Below are positions 8,402 through 15,354 of a stretch of DNA of 30,504 nt, piece after piece (position 1 is the first letter of the stretch; the number at the start of each line of letters is the position of its first letter). Where the stretch lies: assembly GCF_004803915.1 (NCBI RefSeq), contig NZ_CP039397.1, positions 1 to 30,504 of the forward strand, in the 5' to 3' direction. A program made the translations under genes and the position numbers. The DNA is from Duncaniella dubosii. Its GTDB lineage: Bacteria > Bacteroidota > Bacteroidia > Bacteroidales > Muribaculaceae. Below the pieces are notes generated by a model. The model was given only the letters and a program-made list of their open reading frames with translations. It did no database searches and had not been told where the DNA came from.

Positions 8402-8440
8402 CAGTGTCAAATTAAGACATAATCCTTAACCCCATCATTA

Positions 8441-9187
8441 ATGAAAGCCAAAATTATAGCAATAGCCAATCATAAGGGCGGAGTCGGTAAAACCGCCTCT
8501 GTCGCATCCATCGGAGCAGTATTGGCATCAAGAGGGAAGAAAGTGTTGATGGTTGACTTGGATACCCAAGCCAATCTTACCCGGCATTTCATGGAGAACA
8601 TTCCCCCACGAATTATCTACCACGCAATTCGTGAGCAGCTCAATCTTCCCATCTATCCAATCCGTGAAAATCTCGATATTGTACCAAGTGGTCTTGATAT
8701 GGCGGGAATTGATTTGGAATTACAGATGATGTTTAACCGAGAAAGAGTACTAAAGGTACTTCTCGATCCATTCAGTACCATTTACGACTATGTTCTTCTA
8801 GACTGCCCTCCGGCTCTCGGATTAGTTACAATCAACGCACTTACTGCCGCCAATAAATTAATAGTGCCTATGAAGGCCGATCTCATGTCAAACTACGGTT
8901 TGTCAATGATGGATCAATTTTGCGTAAAAATGCAGGTACTGAATCCCGGCATACATATTGACTATATCTTCTTCAATATCTATGAAAAAGGACAGACCAT
9001 GACAGAAGCTATTGAAACAGATGTCAGATCTAAGTACGGAGATCGGGTTCTTTCCACGGTTATCCGCAAAAATAATGATGTTTCCAAAGCGGCCTTCGAT
9101 TTTACTGACATTGTCAGTTTCAACCCCGAAGCGAATGGAGCAAAAGATTTCCAAGCATTAGTGACCGAACTTGAGAGCAAGCTCTAA
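8441..9187 (+). CDS. parA: ParA-family partition ATPase
   Basis: This encodes a 248-residue ATPase of the MinD/ParA group. The deviant Walker A motif is HKGGVGKTAS (residues 11-20, with Lys12 and Lys17), the A' aspartates are in VDLDTQAN (Asp39, Asp41) and Walker B is DYVLLDCPP (Asp121). It has no N-terminal HTH, so it is a small (type Ib-like) ParA. Such proteins usually pair with a small ribbon-helix-helix centromere protein, and exactly that is encoded 72 bases downstream. Together they would position plasmid copies on the nucleoid before division. It has a clear promoter at 8370-8401, with repeats in and around it that could serve as operator and centromere. Confidence 0.95.
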   Translation: MKAKIIAIANHKGGVGKTASVASIGAVLASRGKKVLMVDLDTQANLTRHFMENIPPRIIYHAIREQLNLPIYPIRENLDIVPSGLDMAGIDLELQMMFNRERVLKVLLDPFSTIYDYVLLDCPPALGLVTINALTAANKLIVPMKADLMSNYGLSMMDQFCVKMQVLNPGIHIDYIFFNIYEKGQTMTEAIETDVRSKYGDRVLSTVIRKNNDVSKAAFDFTDIVSFNPEANGAKDFQALVTELESKL

Positions 9188-9190
9188 TTA

Positions 9191-9253
9191 CTAAATAAAT
9201 ATTTAGCAAAATCAATATTTCATTAATTATTGAAATCACTAAATCAATAATCA
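9191..9253. repeat. Repeats between parA and the RHH gene
   Basis: CTAAATA (9191-9197) and TATTTAG (9200-9206) form an inverted repeat with a two-base gap. TTCAATAATTA, found twice upstream of parA, is present here in reverse at 9224-9234, and a looser copy, ATCAATAATCA, lies at 9243-9253 just before the RHH start codon. These are candidate binding sites for the RHH protein. Confidence 0.45.
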
Positions 9254-9259
9254 TTTATC

Positions 9260-9511
9260 ATGGCTAAAAATAAAATTTTAACAGTGCCTCAAAACGGGAC
9301 TCAACCGGCAACTATCCCATCGCCTATCGACAACATGCTCGCTGGAACAACCTCAGTAGAGACAGTAACAAAAACATCAAACAAGAGACCAACATCATTC
9401 AATATCGATCAAGAATTACAATCTCGCTTCAAAGCCGTCTGTGCTACAAGAGGCAAATCCATGTCCAGTGTAATCGAGGACTTTATCCTCGGATATATTT
9501 CAGAACAATGA
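9260..9511 (+). CDS. Ribbon-helix-helix partition/DNA-binding protein
   Basis: This encodes an 83-residue protein. A flexible polar N-terminus (about 1-42) is followed by an RHH fold: strand RPTSFNI (about 43-49), helix QELQSRFKAVCATRG, then helix SMSSVIEDFILGYI (about 67-80). This layout resembles ParG-like centromere-binding proteins, whose mobile N-terminus stimulates the ParA ATPase. It follows parA by 72 bases across a repeat-rich gap. Its stop codon overlaps the start of the TPR regulator gene (ATGA at 9508-9511), so the two are translationally coupled. A second role as a cargo regulator is possible. Confidence 0.8.
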   Translation: MAKNKILTVPQNGTQPATIPSPIDNMLAGTTSVETVTKTSNKRPTSFNIDQELQSRFKAVCATRGKSMSSVIEDFILGYISEQ

Positions 9512-11250
9512 TCCTACGCACATTACTATTATTAATTCTCTCACTAACCTTTACCTGCTGCTCCAACAAGCCTTCAGATCTCCGACTTTCAAGAGTAGAA
9601 GGCTTATTGTCTGAATCTCCCAAAGAAGCGTGGGATTCGTTGAGTGCTATTAATTATGATCTTTTATCTGACGCTGATAAACATTACTACGATTTCCTTT
9701 CAGTGAAAGTAGCAGATAAAGCGTATCTTACACATTCCTCCGATAGCCTCATTCTGAAAGTCATTGATTTTGAATTTAAACATCAGAAAAATGGACGCTA
9801 TCCAGAAGCATTGTATTATGGCGGAAGAGTTTATAGTGATTTAGGTGATTATCCTACCTCTTTACACTATTTTCAGGATGCTCTTAAATCTTTGCCATCA
9901 AATTCTGGCAATCAAGAATTAAGATGTAATATATTAAGTCAAACAGGTAGGCTTCTAACAGCTCTATCGCTTTATGATGAAGCAATACCCTATATTCATG
10001 AGGCATTAGAAATAAATCGGCATCTTCAAGATACAACTAATATTATATACGGGTTACAATTATTGGGTGGTACGTATCTTAGGAACTCAAATTATGATCT
10101 AGCTGAAAAATATTTTAAAGAGTCTATAGGTTTTAGTGTTCATCAACCTTCGTATCATATGGCTAAATCAAGGATGTATCTTGCTGCCGTAAAACACAAG
10201 CAGGGAGAACTTGATTCTGCTTTAAGCTATATTCGTAATACATCTGAAGAAGTAAAACCTATGGTACGCAATAGTGTTCTCGGCTATGCTTCTAATATAT
10301 ATTTAGACGCTGGAATTCTCGACACAGCGTATATTTATGCAAAAGATCTAATCTCAAATAACGATCCAACGCACAAAGAAATTGGATATCAAGTACTACT
10401 ATCTCCAGAACTACGAAAATATATAGAGATAGACACTTTAAATCAATATATTTCCGAATATAGAACCATTTTAGAGAGCTTCTATGACGAGAACAATATG
10501 CAACTATCTATTAACCAACAGAGTCTCTACAACTATCAGTTACATGAAAACCAAAAAGCCAAAGCAGAAAGACTTTCTAATATACTAAAGAATTGGATAG
10601 TCGGTTTTATATTCTTAGCTATACTTCTAGTCCTTATATCTCTTTATTTTAAAAATAAAAGTAAGAACAATATCATTGAATTACAACAAGCTTTAGCTAA
10701 CATTGAAAAACTAAAGCTTGAATTAGTAACAAGTCAATTAAAACAATCATCTGATATAGGCCAAACAATTATTAACCAAACAGAAGAAATAGCTCCCGTT
10801 ATTACACATAATTCACCTAAGAGTACAGAGCAAGAACTTAGGGAATGCCTAAAAAAAGAACTTTTAACTTTATATGAAAGTGCTAGTGCTCAGTCATCAA
10901 TCTCCCCTATAATTTTACAATCTATTGCCTACCAAAAAATCCAAGAATACATTCAAGAGGGAAAAACTATAAAAGAGAGTGATGTTCTTTGGAGTGAAAT
11001 CGAACAAATTGTCTTATCTAGTTCTCCTAAATTTAAGATAAATCTCAATCTACTTACATTAGGGAATTTAACTACAATAGACCTTCATACAGCTCTTCTT
11101 ATAAAATGTGGAATCAAACCATCAAAGATGACAACATTACTTGGTAGAAGTAATGGTGCTATTGTTTCGAGAAGAGAAACTCTCTGTATGAAGATCCTTG
11201 ATGAGAAAAAAGGAGCAAAAGTTATTGATGCGATAATACGCTCATTATAA
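9508..11250 (+). CDS. Membrane-anchored TPR regulator with C-terminal HTH
   Basis: This encodes a 580-residue protein. The N-terminal hydrophobic signal ends in TFTCCSNK, a loose lipobox (Cys17/Cys18). Residues about 96-260 form tetratricopeptide-type helical pairs, such as YPEALYYGGRVYSDLGDY and NYDLAEKYFKESIG. A transmembrane helix follows at about 362-381, then a coiled coil (386-412). The C-terminal domain has LHTALLIKCGIKPSKMTTLL and a basic second helix (about 524-565), like the HTH of Bacteroides TPR regulators. The layout suggests that a periplasmic TPR sensor controls a cytoplasmic DNA-binding domain. It overlaps the RHH gene by four bases (ATGA) and precedes the peptide operon, which it may control. 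It is intact here, while the copy at 28220 carries end-of-contig indels. Confidence 0.82.
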   Translation: MILRTLLLLILSLTFTCCSNKPSDLRLSRVEGLLSESPKEAWDSLSAINYDLLSDADKHYYDFLSVKVADKAYLTHSSDSLILKVIDFEFKHQKNGRYPEALYYGGRVYSDLGDYPTSLHYFQDALKSLPSNSGNQELRCNILSQTGRLLTALSLYDEAIPYIHEALEINRHLQDTTNIIYGLQLLGGTYLRNSNYDLAEKYFKESIGFSVHQPSYHMAKSRMYLAAVKHKQGELDSALSYIRNTSEEVKPMVRNSVLGYASNIYLDAGILDTAYIYAKDLISNNDPTHKEIGYQVLLSPELRKYIEIDTLNQYISEYRTILESFYDENNMQLSINQQSLYNYQLHENQKAKAERLSNILKNWIVGFIFLAILLVLISLYFKNKSKNNIIELQQALANIEKLKLELVTSQLKQSSDIGQTIINQTEEIAPVITHNSPKSTEQELRECLKKELLTLYESASAQSSISPIILQSIAYQKIQEYIQEGKTIKESDVLWSEIEQIVLSSSPKFKINLNLLTLGNLTTIDLHTALLIKCGIKPSKMTTLLGRSNGAIVSRRETLCMKILDEKKGAKVIDAIIRSL

Positions 11251-11273
11251 ACATATTACCCCCCCCCATTGAT

Positions 11274-11319
11274 GATAACGGGAAGATAACGGATGAATTT
11301 CCGTCATTTTTCCGTTATC
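11274..11319. promoter_or_regulatory. GATAACGG repeat cluster upstream of the peptide locus
   Basis: GATAACGG occurs in direct orientation at 11274-11281 and 11285-11292, an 11-base step of about one helical turn. It is inverted as CCGTTATC at 11312-11319. The second and third copies form a 9-bp inverted repeat with a 17-base gap, followed by five T residues. The cluster lies 31 bases upstream of a likely -7 box. It could be the operator of the TPR regulator, or a terminator for the regulator gene, or both. A run of nine C residues (11259-11267) precedes it. Confidence 0.5.
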
Positions 11320-11349
11320 ATTTTTCGTCCTTAGCCAACATTTTATAGC

Positions 11350-11357
11350 TAATTTTG
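11350..11357 (+). promoter_or_regulatory. -7 promoter element ahead of the DUF3244-like gene
   Basis: TAATTTTG matches the Bacteroidetes TAnnTTTG box and lies 27 bases before the chosen ATG at 11385. No good TTTG is seen 19-21 bases upstream; the nearest is a TTTTTCG stretch at about 11321-11327. A weak -33 would suit an activated promoter. Confidence 0.45.
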
Positions 11358-11384
11358 GAAAAACACTTTAGATATTCAAACTTC

Positions 11385-11783
11385 ATGAAAACCATTTATT
11401 ACATCCAAATGCTAATAATGACTCTTGTAATGTCATCGTTTCCCTTATCCCTTGCAGCCAACAGCTCAAGTGTTTCTTATACTGTTACATTACAACAGCA
11501 GCAGAAACCGACGAAAGATCACAATCAACAACTAGATAAGGATGGTCAAAGAATGCCTGCTCGTCCTGTCGTTGTCTATATTAGTACAACTGAAGGAGTA
11601 TATAGCTCCTACTTTGACATTGAAGATGTAATATCTTACTCAATACTTGACAGCAATGGTCAGCTCTCATTCTCAACCTATGATGTTTCTGATTTTATCA
11701 ACTATTTAGTATCATGCAATGGTGTTATAGGGATTCAATTAGAATTGGTTGAATATAATCTCGAGGGCTGGCTTCAATTATAG
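11385..11783 (+). CDS. Small secreted DUF3244-like protein
   Basis: This encodes a 132-residue protein with a clear signal peptide (MKTIYYIQMLIMTLVMSSFP, then LSLAA; cleavage around residue 25). A polar Q/K/D-rich linker (about 36-58) is followed by a predicted beta-rich domain: RPVVVYISTTEGVYSSYFD, ISYSILDSNGQLSF, and a final LEGWLQL. The pattern resembles DUF3244, a small immunoglobulin-like exported domain of Bacteroides. I chose ATG 11385 over the in-frame ATG at 11355 because it starts the signal peptide and follows a -7 box. It lies just upstream of the precursor gene, so it may be part of the peptide system, for example as an immunity or chaperone protein. That role is a guess. Confidence 0.65.
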   Translation: MKTIYYIQMLIMTLVMSSFPLSLAANSSSVSYTVTLQQQQKPTKDHNQQLDKDGQRMPARPVVVYISTTEGVYSSYFDIEDVISYSILDSNGQLSFSTYDVSDFINYLVSCNGVIGIQLELVEYNLEGWLQL

Positions 11784-11810
11784 AAATATAACGTTCACCA
11801 GAGAAATTAG

Positions 11811-11823
11811 ATGTACAGTACAT
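11811..11823. promoter_or_regulatory. 13-bp inverted repeat before the precursor gene
   Basis: ATGTAC-A-GTACAT is a perfect 6-1-6 inverted repeat, 38 bases upstream of the precursor start codon, in a 77-base gap without a recognisable consensus promoter. It may be a regulator binding site. Confidence 0.35.
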
Positions 11824-11860
11824 TATAGTTAACCCAATTATTAATCTAAACCTCAAAAAG

Positions 11861-12100
11861 ATGAAAAGAACATCCCTCCTAGCATTAGACATGCTGCAAA
11901 AGGAAGAACTTGCATCCCTTAAAGGTGGCGCCGCCAGCACCAATAAGGTATGTGGTTGCGTATGCGTAGGTCCAGTCACACCTGTTAAGGTAGAACTTAA
12001 CACGGGAAATGACCGTGAACTAGCATCCTCAGATGCAGACTGCACAGATTGTGGAGCATCAAATGCTCATCGTGCCACAAATGAACTTGTAACCCTATAA
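11861..12100 (+). CDS. RiPP precursor peptide, double-glycine leader (GG-Bacteroidales type)
   Basis: This encodes a 79-residue peptide. The leader (residues 1-23) has an amphipathic helix, LLALDMLQKEELASL, ending in KGG, the classic double-glycine site cut by C39 peptidases. It matches the pattern of the 'natural product precursor, GG-Bacteroidales' family (TIGR04149, from memory). The 56-residue core has five cysteines: C31, C33 and C35 in CGCVC, then C61 and C64 in CTDC, separated by a Pro/Val-rich segment. The tail is S/T/N rich. It is followed in the same direction by the maturase, its pseudo-SAM partner and a C39 exporter, which makes the assignment strong. Modification sites cannot be read from sequence. 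A hairpin spans its stop codon. Confidence 0.88.
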   Translation: MKRTSLLALDMLQKEELASLKGGAASTNKVCGCVCVGPVTPVKVELNTGNDRELASSDADCTDCGASNAHRATNELVTL

Positions 12101-12110
12101 GTTCATTTGT
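12077..12110 (+). terminator. Intercistronic hairpin spanning the precursor stop codon
   Basis: ACAAATGAACTT (12077-12088) and AAGTTCATTTGT (12099-12110) form a perfect 12-bp stem with a ten-base loop. It covers the last codons and the stop of the precursor, and ends two bases before the receptor's ATG at 12113. It lacks a U tract, so it is more likely an attenuator, a stabiliser of the precursor mRNA 3' end or a block to receptor translation than a full terminator. The effect would be more precursor than downstream proteins. Confidence 0.6.
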
Positions 12111-12112
12111 CC

Positions 12113-14467
12113 ATGTCCGCTCGTCATCAAATATTTTGCCTTTTGGCATTTATTTTATTTGCTGTGCCAATGTCGGCACAGCAAGATGACGAGCGGCTTG
12201 ACTCTTTAATCAGAACGCTCGAATTAAAAGAGGTTGTTGTCACGGCTAAAAAAATAAGACAATCGGGTGATACAATATCTTATGCTGCATCTTCATATAT
12301 AAGCAAAAATGATAAGACATTAGAGGACTTACTCCGGAAAATGCCCGGTATTGAGGTAAAATCGGACGGACAAATTATATATAATGGACAATGGATTAAT
12401 GAGTTCTATATCGAAGGGTTAGATATGCTTGGCTCTAACTATGGAGTAGCCACCAAAAATATAGATGCGCATGACATTGGGACTGTACAAATTCTTGAAG
12501 ACCACCAAGATGTAAAAATGCTCCAAGGCGTAAGGCGCGGAGCCGCACCAGCAATGAATATACGCCTAAAGCAGAGCGCAAAGGGTATCTGGTCGTCCAC
12601 TTTTGAGGGTGCTATAGGAAGCCAGCCCAATATATCCTGGGACGCATCGGCCTCACTAATGAACTTCAGGCGTAATGCTCAAAATATATCGGTTTATAAA
12701 ACCAATAACATCGGTGTTGATTTACGACCTGAAATCAACGCTCCATCTACATACACATCATCTTACGGAACTGGGATATTATATCCTGAAACTCCATCTT
12801 TATCTAACAAGTACACTTATAGAAACACCTCTCATAGCCTTTCAGTGAACCAGTTGCTGAAACTTAGTGAAGATAAAACATTTACGTTTAATCTAAATTA
12901 TCTTTTCGACAAAGAAAAGCGTAATTCAAATGATGAAACAACGTATTTGTCTGACAGTGTGGCAAGGTATATCATCAAGGAATCTAATTCTTCTGATATA
13001 CATCAGCATTTTGTTGGGACCCATGCTGTTTATAAACTTAATGGGAAGAAAATATACCTCAAAAATACTCTTTCCGCCAATGCGTCTTTTCCAAAAGGAG
13101 AAGGACTAATTAATGATTTAATTCTCCAAAAATTTTCAGCTCACTCAATAAAAATTGATGATGAATTGAAACTTAACTATAAGAAACATAATGGGGGAAT
13201 TGCAGATGCTTCATTTCATATATCCTATAACGATAAGAAGGGATTATTGAATCTGCCTAATAATGAATTTTGTCAGATAGTAGATCAACGAAGCTTCAAT
13301 ATTGACGGAAGTGGCTCCTTGATTGCTCTTTCAATACCACACTTCATGTTTAATCTGAATGGAGAAGTTGATGCAAGTTGGCAACATGCTAATACCAATC
13401 TTGATATTGACAATCAGTCTATGCCTGATGATCAACAAACATGGCAGGTTGGTGCAAGGGTTACTCCAAAAATATTTTGGCATTATGGGCAAAAATTTCA
13501 ATGGCTTATATATGTGCCTGCAGGTTTTATGTATTATAAGTCTGACAATCAAACTTGGAATTATAATAAAACATTCTTCTCGATAAGACCATATTCGAAC
13601 ATAACATATAAACCATCAGACCGGCTTTCGTTCTCACTTACCACAATAGGTGAAGAATCCTTACCTTCTGCCATATCCATTATGGTTCAAAAACGATTTA
13701 TAGACTACCGCACAACCATCTCTAACCCGGGACATATTGAAGCGACAATGAACCGAACACTAAAAACGGCATTCAATGCGAGCTATACAAATGTGTTGGA
13801 TATGCTATTTGGTAGCCTTGCATTAACGTATGTTCAATCGCGTTATGGCAATAGTTCCGGATATGACATAACTGACGATATTATTAATTATATAAGATTG
13901 CCATATTCTACAAATAGCCGGATATGGCAACTTGATCAAACATTTTCAAAAGGTTTTTTCCGATGGAACTCAAAGGTAAGTGAGTCATTTAGTATAGGCA
14001 TGAATAATAGTGAATATTATATCAATGATGAAATTCATGAAGGCAAAAGCAAGTATCTTCGGGCTAAACTTTCATATAATGCGACGTTTACTAAATGGCT
14101 GTCTTTTGAGACCTCAAATGAATACACCCTATCCAAGAGCTTTACAGATGGCAAAGCTAATGATGGCACGAAACATACCTTCTCCAATGCCACGTCCATT
14201 ATACTGTGGCCGTTTAAGCAACTGAATGTATCGCCATCTGTGATGTTCTATAATAATAACTACTCTACATCATATCGAAATAATGTGTTCCTGAATTGCA
14301 ATGTTGAATATACTCTCGGAAACACCATATTGTCACTGCAATGCAGCAACTTGTTAAACAACGATGTTTTTCGAAGGTATAACGACAATGGAATCATTAG
14401 ATACTCAAGCGAGTATCGTTTACGAGGACGCACTATTATGGTAGGCATTAGAATAAGAATAACATAA
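12113..14467 (+). CDS. TonB-dependent receptor-like outer-membrane protein
   Basis: This encodes a 784-residue protein from ATG 12113; an upstream TTG at 12107 is less likely. The signal peptide ends at MSA before QQDD. A TonB-box-like KEVVVTAKK (about residues 39-47) precedes a plug domain (about 50-155) with TLEDLLRKMPGIEVKSDG and FYIEGLDMLGSNY. The rest is beta-barrel-like with frequent aromatic alternation, ending in the strand RGRTIMVGIRIRIT. There is no N-terminal carboxypeptidase-regulatory-like domain. The next gene is a GLPGLI protein, a common partner in Bacteroidetes. Within a peptide operon it may move the peptide or a ligand across the outer membrane, or provide self-recognition. 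Substrate is unknown. Confidence 0.85.
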   Translation: MSARHQIFCLLAFILFAVPMSAQQDDERLDSLIRTLELKEVVVTAKKIRQSGDTISYAASSYISKNDKTLEDLLRKMPGIEVKSDGQIIYNGQWINEFYIEGLDMLGSNYGVATKNIDAHDIGTVQILEDHQDVKMLQGVRRGAAPAMNIRLKQSAKGIWSSTFEGAIGSQPNISWDASASLMNFRRNAQNISVYKTNNIGVDLRPEINAPSTYTSSYGTGILYPETPSLSNKYTYRNTSHSLSVNQLLKLSEDKTFTFNLNYLFDKEKRNSNDETTYLSDSVARYIIKESNSSDIHQHFVGTHAVYKLNGKKIYLKNTLSANASFPKGEGLINDLILQKFSAHSIKIDDELKLNYKKHNGGIADASFHISYNDKKGLLNLPNNEFCQIVDQRSFNIDGSGSLIALSIPHFMFNLNGEVDASWQHANTNLDIDNQSMPDDQQTWQVGARVTPKIFWHYGQKFQWLIYVPAGFMYYKSDNQTWNYNKTFFSIRPYSNITYKPSDRLSFSLTTIGEESLPSAISIMVQKRFIDYRTTISNPGHIEATMNRTLKTAFNASYTNVLDMLFGSLALTYVQSRYGNSSGYDITDDIINYIRLPYSTNSRIWQLDQTFSKGFFRWNSKVSESFSIGMNNSEYYINDEIHEGKSKYLRAKLSYNATFTKWLSFETSNEYTLSKSFTDGKANDGTKHTFSNATSIILWPFKQLNVSPSVMFYNNNYSTSYRNNVFLNCNVEYTLGNTILSLQCSNLLNNDVFRRYNDNGIIRYSSEYRLRGRTIMVGIRIRIT

Positions 14468-14477
14468 ATATATAACC

Positions 14478-15353
14478 ATGAGGATTTTGAATGCACTTTT
14501 AGCATCTCTAATGATGCTTGCCGGGCCTGCTGCTTTAGCACAGGTTACTGTATCGTATGCTATGGATACGCCTACGTTCACCCTCGCGCACGAGGATACT
14601 GATAAGTATGAGACATTAGATACTTGCTATCTTAACGTTTCATACCAGTTCAAGTATCGCAATTCAGAGAAAGACGATTCTTTGAGTTTCGATGACATCA
14701 TGGACTTGCAAATGGGCAGATACTACAACGCTTTCTTTAGCCGTGATTTGCGAGCTCTTGATACACAAAACACGAAAGAACTTAAATCCACAATGCAATT
14801 CTCTACTATTCCTGAGAATTATGTTGGGTTCGACCTTCTGTTCAATCATAAGGACTCACTGACTACAGTCACCAATCGTCTTCCATACACTTCTCAAGTC
14901 ATTGAATACAGTGAACTATCAGAATCACCTGAATGGACGTATATACCAGATGAGATTGCTACTGTCATGGACTATCATTGTCATGTCGCAACATGCAATT
15001 ATGGAGGAAGAAATTGGAAAGTGTATTATACAAATGACATTCCTGTTCCTTATGGACCGTGGAAGCTGAACGGAGTAAAAGGATTGGTCCTTAAGGCTGA
15101 AGACTCTGAAAACAACTTTATTTTTGAAGCTGTAGGTTTGACACAAAAGCCACAACCTATCATTCGCTATGACTGGAGTAGAAAGAAAATGAAGAAAGAA
15201 GATTGGAAAAAATTTGAACAGGAGATGTATAAAAACGCCGGGGCATTCGTCCGAAACACTGGTGCACGCATCCTTATCATGGACAACAGTGAACAAGGTT
15301 TTCATCGTCTCAATGAAGATTGGTCTCAATACTACAATCCATTAGAATTATAA
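14478..15353 (+). CDS. GLPGLI-family exported protein
   Basis: This encodes a 291-residue protein with a signal peptide (MRILNALLASLMMLAGPAAL, then AQ; cleavage near residue 21). The middle carries the family signature: YYTNDIPVPYGPWKLNG followed by VKGLVLKAED (about residues 183-209), where the name-giving GLPGLI is here GVKGLV. The preceding RNWKVYY and the early strands suit the family's beta-rich, probably periplasmic fold. GLPGLI proteins (TIGR01200) occur widely in Bacteroidetes next to TonB-dependent receptors, and their function is unknown. It starts 10 bases after the receptor gene and ends one base before the maturase ATG, so it is firmly in the operon. Confidence 0.82.
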   Translation: MRILNALLASLMMLAGPAALAQVTVSYAMDTPTFTLAHEDTDKYETLDTCYLNVSYQFKYRNSEKDDSLSFDDIMDLQMGRYYNAFFSRDLRALDTQNTKELKSTMQFSTIPENYVGFDLLFNHKDSLTTVTNRLPYTSQVIEYSELSESPEWTYIPDEIATVMDYHCHVATCNYGGRNWKVYYTNDIPVPYGPWKLNGVKGLVLKAEDSENNFIFEAVGLTQKPQPIIRYDWSRKKMKKEDWKKFEQEMYKNAGAFVRNTGARILIMDNSEQGFHRLNEDWSQYYNPLEL

Positions 15354-15354
15354 C

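Larger units (their letters stand above)
1..11791. repeat. First copy of an 11.8-kb terminal redundancy (circular plasmid read past its start)
   Basis: Positions 1-11791 repeat in the same order and orientation at 18710-30504. The offset is 18,712 bases through the well-supported interior, for example the recombinase starts at 3004 and 21716. I found three single-base deletions in this copy relative to the other, near 34-35 (CC instead of CCC), 62-63 (GG instead of GGG) and 1192-1194 (CCC instead of CCCC), all within the first 1.2 kb. I saw no substitutions in the stretches compared by eye. This pattern is typical of a long-read contig of a circular molecule with poorly polished ends. A true plasmid multimer is the other possibility. 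Confidence 0.93.

Noticed and set aside
11355..11384. A ten-codon N-terminal extension of the DUF3244-like protein.
   Set aside because: It lies over the likely -7 promoter box and would bury the signal peptide. ATG 11385 starts a canonical one.
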